A stretch of 64,000 bases of DNA. Origin: Strongylocentrotus droebachiensis. Taxonomy: Eukaryota; Echinodermata; Echinoidea; Camarodonta; Strongylocentrotidae. The DNA lies in contig JAVYIG010000061.1 of NCBI GenBank assembly GCA_035222895.1, positions 152,501-216,500 of the forward strand. Reading direction: 5' to 3'. This document shows, piece by piece, positions 23,427 to 34,709 of this stretch; the first letter of the stretch is position 1; the number at the start of each line of letters is the position of its first letter. Under the pieces are notes generated by a model. That model ran no database searches and was not told where the DNA came from. It saw only the letters and a program-made list of their open reading frames with translations. Made by a program: the position numbers and the translations under genes.

Positions 23427-24494
23427 TAGGATTTCCCGGCCAAATTCGCGAGTTTGTCAATCGAATTCATTTACTTTGCATTTAAGTTAGCGCAGATCGG
23501 CTTTGCCATGCCAATTATCTTTCAATTTTCCCGATTTGTATTTAATTTAGGATTTTGGTCGAAGGATTTCATAGATCTGTCATTCAATTTAAAAACTGCT
23601 CAACTAGCATTCAAATTAATCGTCACTTGTCGAGGCGTCATTTTTACCATTCAAATTAACACCTGTCATTCGTATTCGAATTATGTTTATTCAAGTTAGG
23701 AATGTTAGGGGGAAGAAATGCAACACACGTTTACAGCTTTTAAAAAAATGCAATTAAATACATAATTTGCCATTGGGGTCTTTTCTGTTATTCAATTTAT
23801 TAATTTTGAGGACAAAGCATAATTATGTTTGTAGTCAGACATTAGGTAAAGAAGGGGCGAAATCAAGGGATATGGTATCTCTGAACGGACATGCTCATAT
23901 ACCCCGGAAAAGTGGGGATACAAAAACACCTACCCCAATCACAATATTGTACCCTTCCTCCATAATGAAATTGTGATAAATATATGATGAAACACAAGAC
24001 AAACAACTTCCTTACATGAAAATTTATTGAGACCATTAAGTCCGTAGATGTAAGTCTTTTTTTTTTAACAATCAAACTTAAAGGCTGATGAATATCTGAT
24101 AAATCTAAAAGTATATAAAGAGTATAAATGCAAGAACGATCTTGAAAGAAAATAATGAGCTATAAAAAGTGTTTAATCAACGAGAAATGTATATTGATCA
24201 TTAATTTGAGTGCACAAAGTGCTAATCTGAATGCTCATTAGAATGCTTGAAGTACACCGTCGAGATGTCAGAAAATCGTGTTGCGCTAAATCGAATGACC
24301 AAATAGCGAAAGAAGCACTTTGTTCATTAATTGGAATGAAACATACATAGATTCTAACGAAAACTTCATAGATTTGAAATCTAGAAAAAGGAATATAAAC
24401 CCTAGATATATTCGACAGCACTAAAACCGTCGAATTTGAACGCAAGACACATGAATTTGAATGACAAACTTGCGAATTTGGCCGGGAAATCCTA
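23427..24494. mobile_element. Long-TIR element, ~1.07 kb
   Basis: The left end TAGGATTTCCCGGCCAAATT and its continuation to ~23470 is inverted at 24450-24494 with few mismatches, about 42 bp in all. The interior has many CATTCAAATTA-type words. No transposase is recognised and the target duplication is unclear. Confidence 0.8.
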
Positions 24495-24499
24495 TATTA

Positions 24500-25955
24500 T
24501 AATTTGATTGCAGGGACCTTTAGGGAGAACAGCATAAATACTGATGAGGCTACCCTGGGTAAACAAGACAGTATTATTATCATTATTATTATTATTATTA
24601 TTGCACATAATCTTAATAATATTCAAATATTAAAAACAAACAAAGAACAGAAGTATAAAGAAGAAAAAATAATACAAAATGTACAAATGAAGATACTACC
24701 ATCCAACCCCCCCCCCCCCTCCATCATCAATTATTATTTCCAATCAGCGTTAAACAAAAACGTATAGTTATGTTAATATATATTTTAGCGTACGTAATAT
24801 ATAAACACTATCAAATATTTCAAATACTATAGAACTCAAACAGTAAATCATATTGGGATTGCATTACCCCTTTGTACGCTACATGACGCGAAAACCTCCA
24901 AGGCCCGAGAGTGTTCAAGCCCCCTATCCCCCCCCCCCCCAACAAGACACCATTTTGAAGTGCCCCCTCCCCCCCCCCCGCCCCTCTCCGAGCAGTAACT
25001 AGGCTTGTAGTCCGGTCAGCTCCGTTTGGGGAGTTAGGAAAGTTTCATGAAATCAAGACTGTGGATAAATCAAGTTAGGCTAAGTAATATGATTACTAGT
25101 ATCCTTTGGTTTTGAGAATTCCGATGTCATGAACAAACGAAAGTCTTGAAAATTTTCATTGGCTAAAATTGTATAGTTTCTAGGTGCCTGGAGATGGTAC
25201 TAAGTCCTAATAAAAGCTCCGTTCACATTTGCCTTCCGGTCACAAAATCGTATCTTATTTAGCTAAAAATCTTAAAAATCTAACTTCCTTACTTGTTTGG
25301 AAAATATATCGTGCAATATTGTATATTTACGAAAAGCTTGAATGTGGTATATAACCTAAAGGCTAAATCCACTTCAAAACAATTCGCTTTCAATAGATGC
25401 AGAAAACAAGACAAGCAGATAAAAAAAAAAAAAAAAAATCGGATAACTAATAAGGAAGCTATGAATTTTTTTTAAATATGAAAAAAACTATGAAACAATG
25501 GAATTCACTACACAAATTGCCAATTTGGTTATCAGTTTGTAACACCATTGCCGCACTATTTATAAATTGCTTTATATATTTTTATCCCATTAATTTCCCT
25601 CTTTATCCCAAAAACCTGATTTCCCCATGCCTTTGCCCAGGTTATATGATTTGTAACGTATTGCGTGCATGACATTTCACAAGATCTTTTATAAATTTTG
25701 AAGAATTGAAATTATTTTCAGAATATTGTATATTCATAATTATTGACTTTTATCTAAATAAATTGTCAAAATTCACATTTTTCATGATTTAACTGAATTT
25801 GTTTTACTCTTTATTAGATTATTAGTGCATCCGCACACAAAAACATATTATTATCAATATGACTTGGATGCTGGTGTTAGGAAATGAGATTCTCAGGGGG
25901 AAAGTGAGATATTTATATTACCAATAGAAAGAAAACAATAAGAGGATAGCGAGGC
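24500..25955. other. Non-genic stretch with short repeats
   Basis: (ATT)n at ~24573-24603, C-runs near 24703, 24930 and 24970, and otherwise AT-rich sequence without a gene. Confidence 0.6.
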
Positions 25956-25963
25956 AATGACGT

Positions 25964-27227
25964 CAGGCGCGGATCCAGGGGGGGGGGCGAGCGGGCCTTG
26001 CCCCCCCCCCCCCGAAAAAAGAGAGAGAGATAGAGAGAGAGAGAAGGAAAAGAAGGGAAAGAGGAGAGAAAGGAAAAGAAAGAAGAGGAAGAAGAAAAGA
26101 AAAAGGGGGGTGTGAGAGATCGGGGGGGGGGCCGAAAGGGCCTTGCCTCCCAGGCTGCCCCCCCCTCTAATAAAGAGAGATAGAAGGAAGGAAAACGGAA
26201 AGAGGAGAGCTAAACGGAAACAAAAAAGAGGAAGAAGAAAAGAAAAGGGTGAAAAGAAGGGAAGATCAGTTGCTATTAATCCCGCCAACAACGTGCAGAG
26301 CGGGTGGGGGCCGAAAGGCCCTTGCCCCCCCCCCCCCCGTCAACCTAAAAGAGAGAAAAGGAAGGGAATGGAAAGATAAAGAGGAGAGAAATGGAAAGAA
26401 AAAAAAAGAGAAAGAAGAAAGGTAGGGGAGATCAGTTGCGATATTTTCCCCCGCCAGCAAGGTGTAATGGAGAAGGGGGGGGGGGGGGGGGGCACTGGTG
26501 TAATGATAGGGGGGCGGGGGCGGCTTGGGGGAAATAAAATTCAAACGTGGTTAATTTCTAGTTCCACAACGGTGGTTTTCAAATAATGCTAAAATGACAT
26601 AATTTTTCCGAGATTTGTCCTCACTTTTTAGTAAATTACCTATACTTTTGTATGCATTTGTTGGAAAATGACAAATTCCTAAATTTACAGCCAGGCAAGA
26701 AATGTGCTTCTTGAGATGCCTACATGTCAGGGCCCGCGGAACGGCGGGGATTGGGAGCCTCGAGCTCCCCCCACCCCCACCCCCCCCCCACTTAAAGAAA
26801 AGAAAGAGAGCAAGAAAGAAAGAATGATTAACTGCAAGTGGCACAAAATAAAGAGGTATCAAAATATGCTCATCTGATAAGGCGGGCCCTTAGATGCTCA
26901 TCTGACGGTAATTTATTTCCTTAAACCCCTGAGCTTCCGGGGGCTGGCCCCAAAAACGAAAAAAAAAAAAATAAGAGAGAGGAGAGAAAAGGAAGAGGAC
27001 GTAGGAAGAAAAAGGAGCAGACAAAGAAGATTTTTGAAGGATTAAAATAAGAGTCGAGAACGGTACAACGAATCGTCTTCTTTCTCTAATAATTTAATGA
27101 AATGTCAAAGCTTCCGCGCTTCTTGGAGGAGGGAGGGGGAAGCTCACCCCTCCCTGTACCCACCCCCTATAACGTCACATCATAATTTCAATTTGGCCCC
27201 CCCTAAGAAATCCTGGATCCGCGCCTG
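25964..27227. mobile_element. hAT-like element, 1264 bp, perfect 8-bp TSD
   Basis: The ends CAGGCGCGGATCCAGG and CCTGGATCCGCGCCTG are flanked by AATGACGT at 25956-25963 and 27228-27235. The interior shares G-runs, GA-rich tracts and the TTAATTT/CGTTGTACC unit with 21429-22357 in inverse orientation. It has no coding capacity. Confidence 0.92.
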
Positions 27228-27235
27228 AATGACGT

Positions 27236-29106
27236 CACAGACTCATGAGTGATCGAGTTGCCAATTTGTCTTGTGATTTTCAAAGTTTTTCATGTCATTA
27301 AAAATTCAAAACTTTCTTATTAATTAGCCACATGGCCCCGAATATATGTAGAAAATATTTATTAAAAACGTACATTTCTGAACAAATAAAGAAAAAAGGA
27401 GTGCTCCAATAATGTACGCGACCCATCATCCTTCCCCCTCCCCCCCCCCCCAAAAAAAAAAAAAAAATCAGTACGACCACGCTGCGCCATTCGGTCCACC
27501 CTCCCTGCAGTATTCCCTTAATTGGTACGAGTAAACAGCGGGGGCTAGGGTACGTCGCCGCCCCCACAAATACAAAAAAACACAAAGAAAATGCAATAAA
27601 TTATCAATAATTCATTGCATTTGGCCTCGACCCCTAAGATAAACAAATCCTCTATGTGGGCATGCCTTGAACCATAATGCATAGCCCTACAGAGTTCCTA
27701 TTTAACTAACATCTACATTATTATAAGAACAGTTTCATTCTCAAATCGAATGAACACTTATACAGATAATGTGATATATGTTTTGTTCTTATATATAAGT
27801 ACACATCATATTCATACCTAATATGGTGATTCGTTATACCTTAACTCTAAATTAGACCTTCATTGTATAGACAATCTCATCTAAACGCGCTAATCTATTA
27901 TCCTCTCAGATTTAGAAATAATAATACTAACATAGAAATGTGTTGTATTCCTCCAGCACACAACACATACATAATCTCAGGTGTAAATATCGTTTTAGGA
28001 AAACGAGCTTATCAATCAATACTGCAATCTGCATGTGATTTACCTATAATTATTGCACTATTATTATGCTTCGACTAGCCATATGACATATACATAGAAA
28101 TACAAAGGAATACTCATAAACTATATCCAAGAACCCACTATTATAATTATTATTATTATATACAAGACAAGAAATATAGACTAAAGAATATTGATTGTCT
28201 CTAAGAAATTTGATAACTTTCACTTATGCAATATACAGCAATACATGTTGTATTATAAGCCAATCAACATCCAAACATCAACCTTTAAATACAATTAGGC
28301 CTATGGAATATTATGAGCAGGTTCATTCGATTGAAAACTACCAAATAATAATGGTCTGGTCAGACAATTGTGCCAAGCAAATGCTAACTCTTCACAGTGT
28401 TTCCAACTTCTAATCTGAGCTCTTAATTTAGGCAAACATGCCTCCTATATCACTAATCCCCCTGTCCTAGCCCAATGGAGCGTGTTGCTCAACAACACAA
28501 CATGACAGAAAGGGAGAGAATGAGAGAGTGTGTGTGTGTTCCCCTACCACGAGTGAGGGTTGACCTCTGTACAGATTGACACAAGAGAGATAAGGGAGCT
28601 GGAAGAGGGGGAGAAAAATACTCTGTTGTTCCAACACACTGGATCATACACATTATCACAATGGCACTGTTGCATAGTATATCACCTAATTTGCAATTAT
28701 AGTAGGTTCTGAATGATAGATTGTAAATCAGGAAACTACCATCCATGATATTAGACTTACCTTTTCTTTATCAACCCTAGACTAGCTTTATAGTATTTAC
28801 ATACTCCAATACTAGGTGGAGGATAAACGTTTATATAGCAGTTAGGTATACTCGTTTATAATTTGACATACTATTCTTAGCATCAGAAAGTTCCAACCTC
28901 AATAGAAGTACTCTTACAATTCTTTTCTGACATAGAAATCAAAGTCAATACTTTTAAAAACGGTCAAAGTACCACGTGCGTTGATCACCACGTGCCCGGC
29001 ACATTTTTGCTTGTCTGCGCTGCATGCACCCCCTGTCCAAACACACACATACAAGGTACGATCTGATTGGTCGATCAATTCCAGACGCATGCGCAGTAAA
29101 CAGCAT
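27236..29106. other. Non-genic intronic stretch
   Basis: AT-rich sequence. Two CACGTG boxes lie close together at ~28972-28993 beside CpG-rich sequence just before dispersed element copy B. No exon was seen. Confidence 0.55.
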
Positions 29107-29270
29107 CCGTCTTGAAAAGGGCACACGTGTGCTAATAAACTAGCAGGCGTGTGCTATAACACCTTGCACACGTCTGCTAAATAACAGGCGGTGATTGGTC
29201 AATTTAGCAGACGTGTGCCGCGTTCTATACGTCTGGGGCATGTGAATAAAGTCTCCAACGGCTTTCCATA
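29107..29270 (-). mobile_element. Dispersed element copy B with four GCACACGTCTGC-type motifs
   Basis: Inverse copy of 19552-19694. Going along the plus strand it holds GCACACGTGTGCTAAT (29121-29136), TAGCAGGCGTGTGC (29141-29154), GCACACGTCTGCTAAAT (29166-29182) and ATTTAGCAGACGTGTGC (29202-29218). Orientation alternates, so two hairpins can form. Copy A has lost one of the four units. Confidence 0.85.
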
Positions 29271-29279
29271 AGTCTGTGG

Positions 29280-30050
29280 CGGTGAACTATCATGTCGCGC
29301 TATGCCACGCTGCATGCCGTGACGAGGCGTATACGAGGAACAACAAACAAATGAACATGTACTTTGGAGACACAAGTCATACATCATGATAACTGATATG
29401 TTTCCAAACATTTTGAATGTACCCATCACGAGATAGAATTGTTTTTTCCCCTCAATTTCAAACATTTTCTCTTTCTGTTCTTTCAGATGACACGACCGCC
29501 CGCGAATCAAACCGAGTGAGACAAGCTTTCGAATATTGAACCTTTCTTGTTTATTAGAAAAGGTTATATTGCAATGAAAATACTTTTTTAGAAATAAAAA
29601 ATGCACATATTTTCTTGGAATTATTGATCCGTAATTATAGAGGAAAAGTATTCACGCCGGCTTAAAATTGCGAGTAGCGCATACATTCCTTTGGAAAAAT
29701 GATACATTATTTTCAAATGTCCAATAACTCCTGCGACTCATAAATATTCAATCAAGTATAATGAAAATGGCGATAACTTGGATAACAAAGCAAAAGAGGG
29801 CCAGGGGGGATCGTTTTCTATTACAATTTTTTTTTTACCTGAACAGTCATAGAAGCAAAATTTAGTAAGATGAGATGGACGACAATAATACCTGTACATG
29901 GGAGGAAGCGCTAAGAAATCTATGAGGATGTTTGTATTAAGAAACATTAATGATATTTTTCTTCTCGCCGTAACCATGGCAACATTAAATATGCCGCATA
30001 GTGATGCGAGAGGAGGAGGAAGAGGATGGTGATGGAAAGATAGTGGCAGT
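29280..30050. other. Non-genic intronic stretch
   Basis: AT-rich; nothing recognised. Confidence 0.6.
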
Positions 30051-30475
30051 GATGATTATAAATTATAAATGGTGGTGATCGTGATGGTGATGATGATGAT
30101 TGTGATGATGATGATGATGATGGTGGCGATGATGATGAAGATGATAGTGATAATGATTGAGATGATGATGATGATAATAATGATAGTGATGGTGATGATG
30201 ATGGTGATGATGATGATTGTGATGATGATGATGATGATGATGGTGGTGATGATGGTGTGGCGATGATGATGAAGATGATAGTGATAATGATTGAGATGAT
30301 GATGGTAATGAGGATGGCAATGGTGGTGTTGGTGATGATGATGATGATTGTCATGGTGATTATGATGTTGATGGTGAATATGACTGATGAATGATAATAA
30401 TGGTGATAATGGGCGATGGCGGTGTTGGTGCTGATGATGACAGTGATGATAATGTTCATCATTATCATAATGCAT
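30050..30475. repeat. (GAT/ATG)n trinucleotide block
   Basis: About 420 bp of imperfect TGATGA units, with a ~125-bp segment repeated at ~30110 and ~30233. His/Ser/Ile-rich frames are artefacts. Confidence 0.95.
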
Positions 30476-30479
30476 CGTT

Positions 30480-31207
30480 TTCATAATGAAACGACATAAG
30501 GATAATAAATCACTCTTTCCCAATTCAATCTAGCTTCACTAACTATGTAATATGCACACAAAAACCCGCCTTATCCAAGTTTAGAGGAAGTGGTAACTCC
30601 TTTTGATGATAATGTCTTTGGCACATCACAATCAATTTGTGTTTGTGAAGAGCTCAAACCTTTCACAATATTTTGACAACTTGACACTCGAATCAAAGAA
30701 ATAGAAGTCATATCAAAGGTTTTAGATTCAATAACCACCTTCGCTTGGCACTTAACCTCATCCCCCAGTTGTTATTTACTACGAGACGTAACTGCAACAG
30801 GTGAGGCAAGCGATGACAAACGGCAGAGTTTTAATGACGAGACCCGTGGGAGGCTAACCAGGATTAAAAGCTTGTTTTCAAAAATGGCCACGGAATTTTG
30901 TTTTTAGAAATCATATTTCAGGCCATTGAACTCGGTTTGCTCACAGAAGTCGTAAATCTTGAACCTTGTCTGATTATTCTCGAATGGAAACATTTAATTT
31001 TCTTATCTTCGTTTATACACACACTATTTTCGCCTGTGTAAACTCTGCGTACAAAATCGTGTAGCGGAGATGCGCTCTTGAGTCTTGTGAGAAAAGTGCA
31101 TATCAGTGTTTGGACGATAGGGGTCGCTAGACCACATTCTTGACACTGGTATCATCATTAAATAAATAATTGAGACCTGAATAGGATGGAATAAATAACT
31201 AATGAAG
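30480..31207. other. Non-genic intronic stretch
   Basis: Mixed sequence; no recognised feature. Confidence 0.6.
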
Positions 31208-31584
31208 GTTAAAGGTAAAGACCAGTAATGGTCATGCGATTGCATTGTGAAAGAAACGTTGTGGAATCGATCAGAAAAGGTTGATCATCTAGCATCTAGC
31301 ATCTGCAAGGTTCTGGAATCATCAAAATGATAAGAAATTTGGCCCATTCTTCGTAAAGTTACAAGCACTATACACAGAAAGATGTATATGGGACTACCCT
31401 ATCTCTCTCACCAGACCATGAGAGAGATAAATTTACCAAATATATGAATTAGTAGGCAGTTTCCCGGCAAATTTTTTATCATCATGTATTAGTCAAAACG
31501 TATTCTTTCACATGATTGGTAATGAGAGCTTCCATTTCATTTTTTGAAATTGGGGCGTTGCCAATACTGGTCTTTACCTTTAAC
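31208..31584 (+). mobile_element. MITE copy 2, 377 bp, TTAA-like ends
   Basis: The TIRs are GTTAAAGGTAAAGACCAGTA (31208-31227) and TACTGGTCTTTACCTTTAAC (31565-31584), a perfect 20-bp pair. The interior matches MITE copy 1 at 17012-17392, but the terminal repeats differ from that copy beyond the first ~9 bases. Confidence 0.88.
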
Positions 31585-31675
31585 ATACCAACAACTAAAT
31601 TAGAAGGAGGGGGGTAGGAACAAAATGGTGGAAACATATAGAAAAGGAGAAGTAGGAGGATGCGCTAATGACAAT

Positions 31676-31818
31676 GATGAGGAGGAGGAGGAGGAGGAGG
31701 AAGAGAAGAAAAAGAACAAGAATAAGAAGAGGGAGGAGGGGGAGAAGAAGGAGGAGCAGGAAGAGGAGGGGAGAGGAGGAGCAGGAGAAGGAAGAGAAGA
31801 AGAAGAAGAAGAAGAAAT
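31676..31818. repeat. (GAG/GAA)n block
   Basis: Purine trinucleotide repeats giving Glu/Lys- or Ser-rich spurious frames. Confidence 0.95.
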
Positions 31819-31829
31819 TAATCTCGACA

Positions 31830-33310
31830 AATACCTAAATAGGTCCACATTTATACCACTATTTTATTATTGGTATTTATTACAATACCAACAAATCCTA
31901 TAAGCCGCCCAAAGAATCAAATTCTGACCACTAATAACATAATCCCGGCTTCGCATTCTTCATAAGTGGCAGTCCCAATCACGCATCCATATTTTTCATA
32001 CAGCAGTTTCCTATACACACAATCCCCTCCCTATTGGTTAATTTCATTTCCCGCCATCTTCACCTGGGGGAATTCCCTATCTGTCGTCACAATGACAGAT
32101 GACGTCATCTTATTACCGATGACACGGCATGATCTCTGGGTTTGGTTTGGTTAATCAAACTAAATTTTTCATTTTTGGCCAACCTCATTTTTTTTCTTCT
32201 ATGGTCAGCATTTTGTGATGTTGTTATTTTCCAATTGTTGTTAGTGGCCAAGCACGATGGGGGTGGGGGGGGGGGGGGGGGTTGAAGGGACCTTGCTGGT
32301 TGAACTTTCGAATCAGGCATGCAAAGAGTTGCTTTGTGATAACAACATCTTTGGAACAAAAGAAAATCTTTAAAAAAAATACAGAGATGGAGGAAGGGGT
32401 GGGAGAGAGGGAGGGTAGTGCGGGGGAAAGAGGGCGAATAAAATATACTACAAAAATCTATTAAATGAAGAAAAAAAACCCATTCCATTTGCTCACGTTT
32501 TTCAGAACAAAGAGTAAAAGACAGGAACATTTGAAATTTCCTTTGCAATTCTTCATAATGGGGTTAAACTGCTCCCTGGAAACCAATCAAAAACTATTGT
32601 ACAACTTTCGCACGGTATAAATATTCCAAACAAATATATATAGGCCTAGCCCAAAAAATTATTCAAGCACAGGCTCCATTTCGCATTCCGTATCTGGGCT
32701 ACCACTTGACATTGTGCTATTGTCCTTGATGATTTTTTTTTTTCTTTCTGGGTGAAAAACAGAAGGAGTTCGTTATTCTGCGTCAATTTTGAGCCAAAAC
32801 GGCCTGCAATCCAAAGGGCGACAAAGGTCATAGTCGGGTCAATGATACCACAGGGTCGCCGAAAAGAAAAAGGGATCATATTGATGAAATGGAAATAAAA
32901 ATCTGATGCATTCAATATCCCGGATTTTTCTTTTGTTTTCATTTATTATATGAAGATGTAAAAGATTTGCCGAAATTTGCAGGAATTAGGGCATTATTTG
33001 ACTCTTGTAACTTCTCTGTAGGAATCATATTTCGCTCCTCATATTCTCCTTATCAAAATTTCTTGCCTCCTTTCCATTGTCATTGTACGATGTATCTGAA
33101 GGGGCTCTTTTCTCTTTCCCATATTGTTTAATCAAAATATTAATCTTCAGTTTGAGAAATGTATCCATAAGGCAATCAAAGTTCATCAAACAAATTAAAG
33201 CCCTCCCCCCAAAAAAAAAAACTACACAACAACAGTAATTAATTACCTATTCTTATCTGCCCCCCATCCCAATTTTCTCCCTTTCTCCTACGGCTCAAAC
33301 GCTAACCATA
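31830..33310. other. Non-genic intronic stretch
   Basis: Mixed unique sequence with a G-run near 32259-32281. No exon was seen. Confidence 0.55.
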
Positions 33311-33318
33311 TTGGAAGA

Positions 33319-33655
33319 GCCTGTTTGTGATTGGGGGGGGGGGGTGTGAGGCAATCTGAATTCATTTCAATCATCCAACTATCACATTTTACTCTTTTCC
33401 TCTGTCCCCAAAGACCTGCCCCCCTCCCCCAGTTTCTACCCCCTCTCCCTAATCCCAACTTCAGTTCTACCCCTCTACCCTGGTCCTCCATCCCAAACTG
33501 TCTACCCCTTCTCCTCATCCCAACTTTCTACCCCTTCTCCCCATCCCAATTTTCTACCCCTCCCCGATCCCATCTCATCTCCCTAACAACCATAATAACC
33601 TGTTTGTGATGAGGGGAGAGGGAGAGAATGTTGGGCAATCTGAATTCAATTTACT
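33319..33655. repeat. ~32-bp C-rich minisatellite between two direct repeats
   Basis: CATCCCAACTTTCTACCCCT-type units recur from ~33420 to 33580. Both flanks carry CCTGTTTGTGAT followed by a G-rich stretch and GGCAATCTGAATTCA (33319-33370 and 33599-33650). Confidence 0.8.
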
Positions 33656-33659
33656 ATTG

Positions 33660-34510
33660 CCCTTGACCGGAACGTGTTGCACTTTTTTTTGGCCAAAATG
33701 GATCCTCCGCTATCGAGCCTCTCTTTTCCAAAGTCAAAGGTATCACAGCCAGGCTGTTAGTATATTGTTTCCCCTGAGCTCGATATTGAAACAACGTGGG
33801 ATGCATACTTTGGTATTCCTGTTAGCATTGGAAATACTATACCCAAAACGAGTCTGGCCTATAAATGTTATAGAACCCAAATATCCAAAGATGTACATCG
33901 GGTTAATTTCTTTCTTGGCTATGTAGTCAGCACGAATTTACAATAATAATTGAAATGTACTTTGACTAGATATGTACTATTTTGTTCTTCTCTAATATAA
34001 AATTAAACTCAATATAATATATTTTCTGAGAACTGTCTTAATCACGTGTATACACATACTTAATGTTATTCCAATATCGAATGAAATTCAGTATAGCATT
34101 TTCTTTTCTTTTTAATTTTTGGGTGGGGTTGTGGTATTATTTTGTTCACGACAAATAGCTTTGCTTTGTCCAAGTAACAATTTCCGTACATCATGATTTT
34201 AATACAAAGAGACATGGAACATCATTACATTAAAAAAAATAATCAATGACATAGGTTTGCTAGCCTAACGTTTGAAGTCCATAAGAAAAAGAAATTAATG
34301 ATAATCTTACTACCCTTTAAAATATTGCAATCCTATTTAATACTTTACGACGTACAATACAAAAAGAAGTATAGTAACATCTCTTTGGTAACATTAATCT
34401 CACATGACCCTTCAGGATGAAATCGATGGGTTCATCCTCATCATGTCATTTCATAACTGAGAATGATTGACAAAAGAAATCAAAGGGCTTGATCTGTGCG
34501 ATAAAGTAGC
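33660..34510. other. Non-genic intronic stretch
   Basis: AT-rich; nothing recognised. Confidence 0.6.
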
Positions 34511-34515
34511 CTAGC

Positions 34516-34705
34516 GTGTACTTTTTCAAGCAGCTCAGTAATGTCAGTGCAACATGCATACGTCAGGATAATGCTGCACGTCGCTCATGAGCAGATACGA
34601 ATGCGAGAGAAAAAAAGCCTGTTTTGTACTTTTTCCAGCAGACCAATACAACATTCGTCTGTAGCTGTCACAGTAATGTTGCATGCAATGTGCGTCGCAC
34701 ATGAA
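34516..34705 (+). repeat. Diverged ~105-bp direct duplication
   Basis: GTACTTTTTCAAGCAG...CAGTAATGTCAGTGC... and GTACTTTTTCCAGCAG...CAGTAATGTTGCATG... start about 105 bp apart and both end near CGTCGCWCATGA. Confidence 0.6.
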
Positions 34706-34709
34706 TCGG

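Noticed and set aside
29947..30523. Long Ser/Ile/His-rich frames
   Set aside because: They are translations of the (ATG/GAT)n trinucleotide block in several frames.
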